From positions 3,112,837 to 3,176,836 of the forward strand of contig JACAXG010000032.1 of NCBI GenBank assembly GCA_018881555.1: a stretch of DNA of 64,000 nt, in the 5' to 3' direction. Position numbers and translations under genes: made by a program. The DNA comes from Amblyornis subalaris (taxonomy: Eukaryota; Chordata; Aves; Passeriformes; Ptilonorhynchidae). Within the stretch, counting starts at the first letter, position 1, and each line of letters opens with the position of its first letter. The notes under the pieces were generated by a model, which saw nothing but the letters and a program-made list of their open reading frames with translations, was not told the origin of the DNA and searched no databases. Positions 43,636-57,200 of this stretch are shown piece after piece.

Positions 43636-46600
43636 GGGAATTATTTTGACGGAAATTGGCAACAAGCTGGTTCTTATAGCTAAAAAGTATCTTTTCACTG
43701 AACTTGTGCGTGACTCAAACTCTCCACTCCATTTTGTCCTTTTTTTTTTCTTTTCTGAAGGAAATTGGAGGGAAAAAACATTTCAGCAGAGCCCAAGAGA
43801 TTTATTTTTTAATTTCTGAAGTTACCTCACTTGATATAATCCAAGCTAAATGTTTCTTAGCAGCAACAAAGCTCTCCTTTTTAGCAGNCCTGGGGATAAA
43901 ACACAGGAATAATTCTAGAATATCAGCTGAATTTTAATAGTCGTCTTTCCTATGCCACTCACTGCAAACNAGGGAGCAGCATGGAATATCAGTGACTGAC
44001 TGATCATCATGAGTGGCATTGCTCTTTTTAAAAAAGGTACTTTTCAAACATTACATTGTTATAGTTGGCCAACATTTTTACATGAAAAACATTTTTCATT
44101 TTAAAATTACANTGAAAAATTTAAAACAAGCAAGTTTTGACAGTATCTCTCATAATCAATTTCCTTTATAAAAATGAAAAACAACATCTGAAAAACTCAA
44201 CAGGTTTTTTTTTTTTTGAACAAAGAAAAATCATCTTACTCTTTATAGTACCTCTGTCTACATATTTTGAAGAGGAAAAATTGCTACATTAGTAAAGCTA
44301 AAATTTGAATTAAAAACAGTGAGAAGGATTTACAGCTCTATCTACTAGTTACTCTTTTTCTCAGAGTTTTTATAGAGGAGAGATATGTTGATCTTATAAA
44401 AAAGACCTTTAAATCTCCTTGTTAGTGTATTCCTAAAGCAGTTTTTCAGTTAAATGGGCAGTTGCCAAGTGATGTGAAAAGGTTATACTGAAGAATTAGG
44501 AGAGTTTATGCCTTGAATTTGCTACACATTTATTGTCCCATTGCAGACAGGATGAAACCTAGTCATAGACAAGAGCTCCAGACCTGCTTTTGCTTTGCAG
44601 ATCCTAGAGTNCAAAATGCTGTTAAACTGTGATTGCATTTACAACAAACATTGGACACAATTCAATCTATGTTTTTTACTAATAAAGCCCCACCATTTTT
44701 AAACTTATTCATTCATATCCCACATAGATTAACATTGTAAACAGACTGCTTTACCTCTTTTCCATCAGTTGTCCNCCATTTCAGCTTTTACTTTTGGAAA
44801 ACAGGAAATAAATACTCATCCATGTTCATGGGCTGAGCCTAAATCTGGCCTTAATCTAAATGTGGTTGGAGACCCCTAAACCACCCCATACTGGAACAGT
44901 CACTCTCATCTCTCAATGCATACATATGTTGTTCCAAGAATAATGTCTCTCACAATATTCCTAAGCTTTCAGCACTGAGTTCAATTGTCTTTTACAGTAC
45001 ACATACGGCAGGGTGGGGAGGGAATAGATGAGGATGTGCAGAGGAAGATTCCACTCGAACGTCACTGTTGTGAGACTGTTTTTTCCAAGCTGGTTCACTC
45101 CAGGATATGTTCATGCAATAATGTTCTTTTCCCAGAGCAAACCATTTATGTACTCCTCATCTTATAGCATGCAAATACATGGNAGCCTTCTCACGAATTG
45201 CAGTGGGGTTTGAACTGCTTTACTCAATAAAAATAACTGAACTGGGCTGAGGTGTCTGTTGTGTCTGTGTGGCATCTGAGCGGTTGGGTGGGTGAGTGGC
45301 CTCAGAGTGAAGTTTAACTCAGCTGCCAATCTCACCTGTTTTACCTTGCTTTCAGATATCCCCCTGTGGGTCCATCTCTCCAGNTGTGAGTGTTCATCTG
45401 TGCAAAGTGCTGGATACCTGTTTTACTGAACCCCTCAGAATCTGACTTTGGCAACTTTGAGTCATCTGGNGGTTGAAAAGGGTCGAATCTGGAAGATCAG
45501 CTCCCACTTTCTTCCATTTCTGATTCAGACCTACATTACTTTTAGCTGATTTGTACCATTACAAATGAGAGAAGAAGCCACCCTAGAGGTTACAGTTCTT
45601 CTCTCTACCAAGGTGTGACTTGGAGATGCTGTATCTAAGGACACGGTGGGACTGTCCTTTACCTATTTGGACAGATCCTGGCACCTGAGGCAATGGAAAG
45701 TAATTTTCCATCCCAGGCTGCAGAGTCAGCAGGTTAGGCTTTAGCAAAATCTTCATTAAATTGCCAAGCAGAGCTGTTAAAAAAAAAATGAAACCTTCTC
45801 TATTTCAAATGTTTTCATTTTGAAGTATTTCTCTTTTCCATTTTCTTGATTCTTCCTCATGTTTATAATTCAAAAAGCATTATGGGAACAGCCACCAACA
45901 TTTTTCATTTATCAAATACAGAGATTTTGACACATGATATATTTTAACATAAATTTCCTTATGCTTTCTATAAAAAATGTATATAAGTAATACTGAGGAG
46001 ATCACAATTATTTTCTGGTCAAAACTCATGCCAAAAAGTCTACTTGCCTGTGCTATCATTTGGAGGGAATAAATTGCCATCATATCTATTATCAACTTTT
46101 CCTTTTTAGGGAAACACCTGCATAATCTGCACAGGGAAATCTGGCAGAACTCCACTTCAGCCTCCTCATGTCTCAGCGTTGCTCTTACAGCCTGAGGTTA
46201 AATTCTGCTGGCAACACACATTTATGTTCTGGAAGCAATTNTTTGTTAACACCTATGGTAGTTCTTAGCATCAAGTTACTTAACACAACAATTAGCAGAA
46301 ATCACAGCCGTGGTGCTCTCTTTTATGTCAAATTCCTACCACAAAACCAAAAAGGGAATTAGCTACATCAAATGAAGAGAAGAAACACGACCTAAGTATT
46401 GTTTGGAATGAGGGGGAAAAAGTGTCAGACTCCATGAATGCTGTTATAAATTTGTTTGTGCTGGTGATTTTATATGAGTAATGGTTAGACATTCCATATA
46501 CNGTATATATGTCAGTGCATGTTTTAAAACAGAACTAAAATTTCTCTTTAATCCTTCCTTTCTCCAAGGTTAGTAAGTTTTTGCAATTTTGACGTGGTCA

Positions 46601-49600
46601 CTATACCTTCACACAGTTTTTCTTCGGAAAGGTCACATTTTTCCAATCAAAGAATATTTGCTATGAGCTTAGAAACAGAACCTTAGGTACCTCCTAGCAG
46701 AAAATTATGGTTTCATGCTCAACTCTCACCTCTTTGGACGAATGAGGTATGAACACTAGACACCCAAAAAGTGATATTTTTCACATGCACTTGAAAATTT
46801 GTCCCCTGCACATTGAATCAAGTGGAGTTTCAGAGCACTAACTGTGCNGTATAAATAGCATATACTGCAGACCTCCGGAGTGTTGTCAGTTGCCACACTG
46901 CCAACACAAGGAGAAATCCCTCTGCAAACCCATTCCATGTACTTGACATGTCACCTCTGCATTAAAAGCAGCCTGGAACAACTGAATTTCAAAGCACTTG
47001 GTCACGATGTACTGCTGCATGGAGCAAGAGAGGAACCCAGATTAGAGATTTTTAAGGGTAAAGTTTCAGCCTTAAATTATCAATCTGTTTATGCAGGAGA
47101 GGTATAAGCAAATTGGAAATGGGAAAGGTGATGAGTTCAAGGGATCAGTAGCTGAACCCCATGAGGCAACCATGGCCCTGACCCTCAAAGAAATCTTAGT
47201 ACCTAAATATCTTTGCAAATTTTCATCTCAGCATCAACGTAGAAAGACAGAATCTGTGCAGCAAATAGGATTAATTCATAAATTTCCTATTTAGACATGC
47301 ATATTTCTAAAGAGAAATGACAAATTTCTCGGAGAAGAAGAGCAGAGGGACAGACACATTCTGCTGCAGGGGAAACTGGAATCAGATTGTGCAAGCAGCA
47401 TCAGCAAAATCCATCTGTAATTGTCATCTTCCTGGTGGGCCACACCATCAAGCATCTCCAAGATCTGTCATGGTCTCGTTGCTCCGTGGCGAATAAGGAT
47501 ATTCATCAAAAAGCTCCGGGTTCCCAGCTCTCGCACACGGGTGGCTCCGCTTGGGAGTGAAAGGATACAACTGTATTGGAAAATAGCCACATTATAAATC
47601 CAGCAAAGGAAGGGATTTTGTAATAAACAGGGAATATCAGAGACAAATGAGAAATAAAAAAGTAAAGAGCCCCCTCCAGTGTCACCACATACGTGATTAA
47701 TGAGACTTAAGGAATTCACCAATAGACTCTCCAAGCAACTGAGTTCTGTTTCAATGGTATGCAGTCAGGTTGTATTCGTATTCAGAAATCCCAGCTGTAC
47801 TCAATACCCAGGACTATTCCATATATGTGAAAAGAATTACACGCAACTCAGCTAAGAAGAAAAGGAATTGCCATTCAAACATGGGTTATTTTTAAGGCTA
47901 GGATATTGCAGTGGGCATTTTTACTATCTGACAGTTTCTCCTCTGCTTTTTTAAGTAGAATGGAGGGAAATTGGAAAGATATGAAGTTATCAAAAAGTTA
48001 TGTTTACAGTGGTCTTCAGACAATCTCCATTTGGATGGTACAAAACTAAATTAATGTACTTTTTAAAAGAACAAAATACAAACACAACGTGGTGAAAAAT
48101 GAAGACAATGGGGTTCTGTCTGCCTGAATTTTGTCTTGGTATCTTACTTTCATGCTTAGCTTCTCCTTGAACCTGATCTCACTGCCAGTGGNAAGAAGAC
48201 ACACTTTCCCCGGGTACTTTATTTTTCAAACTGTTGGCTTCAGATCTGAGAAGTCCCCTGTGCATCTTGCACATTGGTCATCTTTCCATGTGTTGGAGGC
48301 CACACACTGGGTCTTTGAGATTGTGGCAGTGAGACTGAAGACTAATCGACTTCACATCTGTAAAAGACTTAAGGAGAGAAACCTGAATAAATATTTCAAG
48401 GGGTGGATAAAGTAGCATTTATACAATTCTGGTCCATTTCTAATACCCACTGAGATCCCTGGCTGTTTCATTGTGAAGCCAGAAGTGAACGAAAGCTGAG
48501 CTCCTTTCCCATTCATAGTTGTTCTGTCTCGATTTAAAACAATATTTTGAAACATTTAAACCATATGGTCTCTTTATAGATAGTTTACATTTTTCTGCAG
48601 TCAAAAAAATGTATCAATAGCTCCTTATTAATTGACAATATGATACGATCGTAATATATTAATAGCTAAGAATTAATATGTAAACTAGAAATAGTGCCTA
48701 GCCTAAAAATCAAGATTCTACATCTTAGGACAATCCAGAAAGGGCTACGGTGGTTGTATGTGGTTTGGATGGAATGTTCTGCGATGAAAGATTATGTTTA
48801 GTCTGGCAAAGATTCACTTGAAAAGTGGTTTAATGATAGTATACAAAACACAGACAACTGAAATCTGGACAAAAGACAGNGGTATTAAAGAACCTAATTT
48901 CTTCAAATACTGTAAGATGATTAAAGTAAAAAAAACAACCAGATCTTATTCTAACAGACAACTGCTGGTCTTGTATAGCCCTTTAGCCTTTTAAAAATAA
49001 CCAAGAGAATTGCAGAACAATTAGTAGAACAAATATTTGTTCTTACAAAAAGCATATTGAATACATTTGGAACACAGGATGCAAGTAATTATTAGAATCA
49101 AAATAGGCTAATGTTCTCCAATGCTATTTGTAAAGCAATTTGAGTTTCACTATTAGAATGTGTATTTAACATATCATTTTGAATCTCATTACATGCTATT
49201 TGGACTAAGCTTAATAGGATTATTATTTTTGGCATTGATGGTCATGCAATATCCATAAACAATGTTTCCGAACCCTTTAATACAAGAAACAGACATATGG
49301 TGTCAAGAAACGAGCAGGCTTTCTGCATTTTTAACAGCACACTTATAACACATTTTCAATTCCTGTATTTCTAGGAATATTTGTGAATGTGTCACCGTTA
49401 AAGTATTACTTGTCCATCTCTCTGCTTACCTATTCTGTCTTCTACAGATCAGAATAATCATAGCTTGATTAAAAACCTTATTATATTATTTACTGCCCCT
49501 GGTTGTGGTTCACTCTGAATTTTTCTTCTAGCACATTTCTGGAGAATTACTTAATGTTTATGAGGTGATAGAGAGAAAACGTTAGCACTTATCTTGTTCT

Positions 49601-49977
49601 AAAAGTACAAGGAAAGGAAACAGTATAAATCTTATTTCCCAAATATGAGAAGTTAAATTGTCTCTCCTCACACCTAACGTGGTTTCCAATGTGCCCTGCA
49701 AAGCCCCCGTGACTGGCAGTGTCTGCACAACAAGGCAATGTCCAGAGACCCTTAAGACCCACTCTGAGTAGCCCAAAACCACAAGAAGGTGAAAGCTGCC
49801 CTGCCCTTCAGATAAGAAACCACCATGCAGGTAGCAACAAAGCTGAGTGTTCTTCCTACTCATCCTTTGGGGGTCACATCCATCACATATCCATCTGGTC
49901 AATGTCCATCACGTGTTGATGCTACAAAGGGTCCCTGAGCTTCAAGATGAACATTTATGAATGGGTATGCACAGGGA
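43636..49977. other. Intergenic stretch of 6.3 kb, no gene seen
   Basis: AT-rich sequence without CR1. The only part of distinct composition is at about 47450-47580, where CpG is locally common (see findings). A TATAAATA at about 46850 has no gene after it. Confidence 0.7.
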
Positions 49978-50388
49978 ATCACAGAATGGTCCTGGTCGGG
50001 AGGAACCTTTAGAGACCATTTAGTCCAACCCTCCTGCAAGGGACACCTCACACTAGACCAAGTTACTCAAAGCCCTGTCCCACCATACCTTGAATATTTC
50101 CAAAAATGGGACATCCGCAACTTCTCTGGGCAATCTGTTCCAGTGTATCACCACCCTCAAGTGCAAACAAACTTCTTTATGTCCAATCTAAACCCACCCT
50201 TTTCTGGTTTAAAACCATTTCCTCTTGTCCTGTCACTACAGGCCTNGGTAAAAAATCTTCTTCATCTTTCTTATAAGCCCCTTTTATATAATGACAGGCC
50301 ACAATAAGGTCTCCTCCAAGCCTTCTCCAAAACTTTTAAAGCTTGATTTCTCCATACCCCACCAACCTCAGCTTGCTCTCCATCACCC
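49978..50388 (-). mobile_element. CR1 LINE 3' fragment, antisense
   Basis: Plus-strand landmarks are ATCACAGAATGGTCCTGG, TTTAGTCCAACCCTCCTGCA, CAACTTCTCTGGGCAATCTG, TTATGTCCAATCTAAACCCA and TTTCCTCTTGTCCTGTCACT. The right part, CCTCCAAGCCTTCTCCAAAA to CCTCAGCTTGCTCTCC, matches the 'ctccaggctgaacaaccccaactc' part of CR1 only weakly. It is a moderately old 5'-truncated copy. Confidence 0.9.
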
Positions 50389-53300
50389 ATCCAATATCAC
50401 CTCTTTTGAGAAAGGCTGAAAAATCACTTCTGTCAGTTGCTCCTGCATCATGGCAAGAATCTAACACAGTCCTCTGTGATCTACCATGTTCCACTGGAGA
50501 TGCCAAAGGAGAACACAGAACTTGGACAGAATAAATTTGTAATACGCCAGCAAGAAATGTTCAGTGGTTTGATCCCTGTGCATTCAGTCATTATTGCCCT
50601 GATAACATGTTCTGAAGAGAGGGGATGAATCTTCTTACAGGAGGTCAGATGAAGCCCTCTTTACAAGAGGCTGAATTTTTGCTTTTGTTATCCATATTAT
50701 TTAATTGAGTGTTATGTCTGTGGTATCCACAGATATCTGTCAGTTGATTCTGTGTGGGAGAAGGACATTTAAAAAAAAATGGATATGCATGAGAATATGG
50801 TGATTTGAACCATTAATATGGAGTCAGCAAGAAGTTCATAAGAGGGATTGAAAACACCTCAGTAAACAGTTGGTGCTGCCTGATATAATGGATATCAACC
50901 CCCTCCACATGATTGGCTTCTGAGCTTTTTTCCTTTAATCTTNCCTTGACTGAGTCTTTGTGCTAAATTACAAGCTCTTTGGGAGAGGACTGTGCAAATG
51001 TTTAAGGAACACCTACTGCAAGAGGGTCACAATTATGATTTGGCAGCATNTAAGAAATAATGAAGAAAAGAAGAATGAGAATCGGGCTCTTGAAATGGCA
51101 TTGTTCAACCTTCAGTATCCCACAAAGATACAATTGAAAGTAACTAAATAGTAGGCTTAGTCCCACAGGTCTGAAAGAATTCTTGAAAGAATTTCCAGCC
51201 TCNTCAAAACAACAAAGGAAGCTGCCAGTCTGGCATGTAAGGATAGATTGGTGCCTGGTGGAAGTAAATTCCTCATCTGAGGCAAACATTTCAATTACAT
51301 AGCAGGAAATCCTGTAGCAAAGGAGTTTCTGCCACATTCAGGAAGATTAGAAGGGCTTGACTCTACTTCTTGCACAGCAAAGAACGCTGAGAACATTTCT
51401 CTGGCTCCCCAGAGCAAGGAAAAGGGTGATGCTGTTAATTTGCTTCCTCTCATCCTTAAACAGGTCCTGTGATACGAGATTGGGCCCGGGTCTCAGAGAA
51501 GTGTAGGTGAAACTGTGTGCAATTAAACAGGAAGCAAAGGGAAGAGATGCCATCTCCTCCAAAACTGCAGAGGAGCCAGCCTGCAGTTAAGCAACCAGAA
51601 ACCAGCCAAGGATGCAAAGTCTAGTAATTTGTTGTTTCCCAGTTTGTTAATGCATCGTCCAAGATCAAAACTTTGCAACTAATGTTGTTTTCATCAGAAA
51701 ATTTTAATTGTTTTATACCAAAATTTAGGCTTTTGCAATTCAGTGCAATCTTTCAATTATGTTTTTAAAAAATGTGTGTAATTTTAACTTATTGGTGTAT
51801 TTCAGCACAATGAAAAACAGTGAAGTATTAAGAATTACCACATAACTATGTTGTGCTCAGCTCAAGCTTTTGTTTTACATCTGAGACATCCGTTTCAAAA
51901 CTGAATGCTAACTCATTCAGAACTCATTGGATTAATGGGTTTCCTCATGTGATTTTGGGAAGTACTTCATTATTTGAAAGATTCCTTTTCCAACACTGTT
52001 TTGGCATAAATTTGCTTAAGTAAATATGACAGAAACCAAGGAAAAAAACAGATCATAGATTAATGAGATTTACAGAAAGAAGGAGAACATGGCAATGATC
52101 TGTATCCCTGCAAATATGGGGCAGCATGGGGAAAAAAGGACGAAGATGCAAGAATTGGACTAAAGACAGTGTTTGCAATGACTTACTTCTCTTTTCCAAT
52201 CACACCAAAACCGGAGATAAGTCAGAAAAGGCATGTAATCATTATTATGGAAAAGCTGTAATCAAGCTTGTTATTAAATATGCATTTTTTTTCTTCTGAA
52301 CGAGAACAGGATAGTGCTCATAGGAGTTATTTCAATATGAAGTGCTTGTCTCTAAACAATTTTATACCATTGTGACTAAATAAACAGAAAATTACACCCA
52401 GCAGAATTAGTGCAGCCCCACAGTGTAAAAGGAGATCTCTTGATGTGTGTCTAATGCTATTTACGCTGCAGGGCATTTTAACTGGAGATTTTTGCCTCTG
52501 TCTACTGACCCAGCAGGTGCCATAATGGCTATTGGTCCACACNGACTCCCGTGTCCTGGCACTGCTAGTCCNGCTCAGAGCTGCAGCACACCGTACAGCA
52601 AGGCTGGGGAAAGGGCTGCCACAATGTCAATGTGCCTGCCACCTCTGTCCTGTGTTCACCTCAAGGCACCTTATTCCAGGTGCAAAAGGACAAATGATAC
52701 TGAAGGGACCATATTTGTTCTGTATCTCTGCAAGGTGAGATTTCTAACTGCACAGCTCTGCTCTCAATCAAACTCTTCTTTCAGCTTTCAAGGTGCTGGT
52801 TTGGAAGAAGGCAGACAAATGGAAATTTGAGGGAATATACCCTGCTGTTAATATTAATTTAAATGACCTAAGGAGAAGATGAGTGAAATTAAGAAGAGCA
52901 GATACAAAGGAAGCATAAATGTTGATCAGAAGTAGAAAGGTTTTAGCATATGCATGAATGTGATTAAAACAGCTTTTATCCTGTGCATAAATACTTAGAA
53001 TATTTGTGCTTAGAAACTTAAAGAGGGGAAAAAAATCATTAAAATAGATTTTGAAACAACATTCACATCACGCAAAGTGTATAAACTCTAATAACCTTCT
53101 CATATCAAACCTGTTTTGTCAAAGAAACCACGCAGAGGTTATGGAGTCTCCATGACNAGGAATATATCTCTGCATGAGAGAAAAGCATCCCATTTACAGA
53201 AAACTTTTGGAACAAGCCAGTCTACACTCTCTGCCTGGCCAAATGCTGCCATAGCACTTGAGAAACAAGGAGGCATGCAGAGAGTCGAGGGTGAAGGAGC

Positions 53301-53789
53301 TGGATGGCTCAAGGTTGGTTCCCGGGGATAGATTGCAATAATAACACTGAACAGTGCCCACTGGCAGTGATCACAGCTGAGCCCCTTGAGTCTGCTCAGG
53401 AGACAGGTGATGCTGTACTGAGGGTAAACACAGCCTGAACAACTCAGGCTAACCCTCAGTAAAAAACCCGGCTAATACACCAGAAATCCAGGAGCCTGAG
53501 TTTTATGTATGTTGGTAATATAGGAGAAAGCCAAACCATGAGGCTGCCAAAAGGCATAAAATAGAAATCACAGTTTGCTGAGCAGTCAGGACTATTTTCA
53601 CACTTTACCTTTTGTTACAGCAATCCATTCCTTGTCATGTTTCACTAGATTACAAAGCAGGGTTTCATCGATGAGGAATGTTTTTCTTACAGGCTAGACA
53701 CTGTTCCACCTTGGACCACTCCACCTAAGCCATCCTGCTGAATTCATGGGACACTTGAATCAGTTCCACAACCACAATGGGGCACAAAA
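50389..53789. other. Intergenic stretch, no gene seen
   Basis: About 3.4 kb without a gene. A direct repeat GAAAGAATT lies near 51174-51192. No repeat family assigned. Confidence 0.7.
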
Positions 53790-54271
53790 TTCATAGATTC
53801 ATAGAATCATTAAGGTTGGGAAATACGTCCAAGATCTTTGGGTTCAACCATCAACCTAACACTGCCAGATCCACCACTAAATCATGTCCCCAGGTGCCAC
53901 ATATACACATCTTTAGAATAACTCCCAGGACAGTGACTCAACCACTTCCCTGGGCAGCCTTTTCAAACACCTTACCACCCTTTCAGTGAAGAATGTTTTT
54001 CCTATTATCCAATCTAAACGTCCCCTGGTGCAAGTTGAGGNCATTTCCTGTCATCCTGTCATCCTTTTTACCTGGGAGAAGAGACCGACACACACCTCGA
54101 CACAATCTCCTTTCAGAGAGTTGTAGAGAGAGAAGTTCCCTCCTCAGATTCTCTTTCTCCAGGCTAAATACCCCCAGCTCCTTCAGCTGCTCCTCATCAG
54201 ACTCGTGCTCCAGATCCTTCACCAGTTCCATTGCCCTCCTTTGGAGTCACTCCAGCACTTTTGGACACACA
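53790..54271 (-). mobile_element. CR1 LINE 3' region, antisense
   Basis: Plus-strand landmarks: TTCATAGAATCATTAAGG tail, ACCACTTCCCTGGGCAGCCT, CCACCCTTTCAGTGAAGAAT, TTATCCAATCTAAACGTCCC, TTTCTCCAGGCTAAATACCC, and CTCCTTCAGCTGCTCCTCAT. It is of the same subfamily type as the copy at 42060, but inverted. It ends near CTTTGGAGTCACTCCAGCAC. Confidence 0.93.
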
Positions 54272-57200
54272 AGAGCACCTGAATGATCATATCATGGTCG
54301 GTCTGAATCAGAAGGAACCATAGCCAGAAATAAAGGTGTATTCCACCCAAACTAACTTTTTCCAGCCTTTATCACATCCGTCATGCATCCTCCCACAGGT
54401 TTATCTTCTAATGACTACTTGTAGCCATACACTAAGCAAATATATTTGCTCATCCTACTCCTCATTTGAAATTCACACACAAAGAGTGCATTCTCAAAAG
54501 ATTTCATAAATAATTAAGAAGGTAAAAAAGTGAGTTCATCTTAAGATCTGCCTCACTGTTCCCATGAGGNAAAATTACCCCTTGCTTGTTGAGGAGGTTT
54601 AGAGTAAGTGAAGTGTAACTTCTGTTCTGCTTGCCATGGATAAGATCTTGGAAATTATAGCATCCAGAGGGTCACCTCTTCTTGCATGAAGGAAACACCC
54701 TGGAATGTGTGGCAAATTGCTATTTTGCAACANATTTATGCTTTGTGGTCTTATTGATTTGTTTGGTGGGGTTTTGTTTGTTGGTTTGCTTTGGGTTTTT
54801 TTTGGTTTGGGTTGGGTTTTTGTTGGTTTGTTTTTTCTTTTGTTAAACACAGATAATTGTCTATTGGAACCTAGAACTAGGGAGCCTCTCAAAGAACTAT
54901 TCTGTAGATAAATGAAATATTTGGACAAGTTAGGCTTATTTATGTAAAATATGTATTTTGAAGAAATATTTGCTCATGTCTTCAAAAACTGAAATATGTT
55001 TGTCTGTCCATAGCAAGGATTTGTAATGTTGGTTCCCAAAGAAGGCAGCTTCAGTTTGGTTAAGTTGGTATAACTTGGTCAGAAAGCTGGTCTAGAGTCT
55101 GGCATCAAGTATCCTGAATTTCCATTTCACAGTCTCATCTTGGAAGAACAGAGCCTGGAAATGGGATGTTGCAAAGAGAATTTCTTATAAGCCAGTAAAA
55201 AATTATCAAATCAATCACTGTATCATTTTATTTATTTTTTTTCAAGAGGAGGGAGACGAAAAGACGTCAGGGTAAAATCCATTTTTTTTCATTTCATATG
55301 CCTCCCTACCTGTTTCCTCAGATCAGCCATCTGAGGTCAGGCATTTAGCTTCAGCAACCAATTCAGAGGAGCCTGTAAGTCTTTATGTTCCTCCTGTGGC
55401 CAGTGGATGGAGAGAAGGTTCCAGAATGTGGTGCAGCTTCTGAATTGTCCCATGGAAGAGCCTTTTAAAATTATTCTAGGGGGATTAGAGGCTTCTAGTT
55501 TTTAAATGGCTCTGAATACCCAAGATGGATCTAGGTTGCAGAACTCAGAGTAGCATTTGAAACGTCAACCTCATTTCAAAACTGCCAATGTTCTAAATCA
55601 AAATAAACAGAAACTGTTCTTTTAAGTTCTCAAAAACTTCTTAGCCTTTGAGCTCATGTGGATTTTGCTATACAGAAAACTGAGAGCTCAATCCTGCAAT
55701 CAGCAGCTGAACAAGTTGTCACACATGACTGTCGCTAGTTATGTGTGGCTAATATGATTCCACCTCTGCACCAATGCACTTATGGTAATGAGGATCCACA
55801 CATCAGGCACAAAAATGCAGACAATCTTACTGCTTTACATGATTTTCACCTTTCCATCAATCTTACTCTGCAGTTGTATTCAGCCAGTACCTAGCTTGCA
55901 AATAGAGCTTAAACCAACTATTCAATATATATAATTCATAAAACTGTTTAAATAAACTGCAGTTGGGTTGCCAGGTGACAAATATGCACACAGAGATGTA
56001 TACAAGCCTTATATAGAATAAAAGAAAGTGATGCCAACTTAATTTTTAATCTCTCTGACTGTATATTAACGACGACAAAAGATTATTTTGAATGTACAGT
56101 CACTTCTTGATAGTTCATCAGCATTCATGGATGGTTACCCTGCTGTATTGCTAGGGGCTTTTCTCTTTTTCCTGGCATCTGATGGAATGAGTATCTTATT
56201 GACATTTATGAGGCAACTTTTCTTTCCCTCACCTAAAAGCTGTCTTTCCATGCAGAGTTGACCATGCCAAAGTACACACCTGATTTATGTGGTGGATTTG
56301 TTGCAGCACAATTGTCACTACACATAGTCATAAATGATGCAAGAAACCCATTAATACCTCTAGATCGGCATTCAAAGCTGTTTATTTAGATGTAGCCAAA
56401 GCCATGAGGTGTCTGGATAGGTCCCAGCCTGGACAATGAGTTCAGCCATAGCTCTGCCAAAGACAAGCTACTTTTTTTCTTCTAGGTGCTTGTCTACCAC
56501 AGAAATTACTTAACACCTCAGCTGTCTTTCAGTAACATTATGAAAATGTCCCAGTTTCTTTAGCCCTTGTCTGCAGACTGTGGATGGCACCAGCTTAGTC
56601 CATCAAAGGAGCGGGGTGAGATTTTCCACTGTGCTCATTTTGCTGGGCTGGTGTGTAATTGCGCTCAGAGGAAAATAAATCTTCCCAGAATAATCATGAA
56701 GCTCAACAACCTTTAATCCAGCAGAGCATGCTGGCATCACCTACTTATATAATAAATACATGNCTAATAAATAAATGTCTAAAGGAGGCTTCATGGCAAT
56801 AGAATCCCATTAACAGGGGTCAGGGTTTTACATCAAGGCCTGTTGGAGCCCTCTCCAAAGCAGTAGGCTGCTTTTCAGGTCTACTGCGGAGGTTTTGCTT
56901 TCTTACACAAGCGAATGTGGTTCACCTCAAGGGAAAAGAAAACAGATCATTTGGTGGTTCGCAGTAGGCCTGCACGCCACACCGCGAACCGTGAAGGGCT
57001 CATGGAAATACTCCGCATGGAAGGCACCACACTCTAATCCAGCAGACCTTTCCCTGGAGCTGGCTCTGGGGACCAAGTCCTTCGGAGGATAATAAAATGG
57101 TGATGGAAAACGCAAAAACAAAATGCAGAAAGATTAATTAAATAAAGGGCATCCTTCCAAAAAAACTGTAACAACTCTGTGAAATGTGTTTTCAACACCA

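Noticed and set aside
46848..46857. TATAAATA as a promoter
   Set aside because: No initiator context, no CpG island and no coding sequence or exon-like similarity follows.
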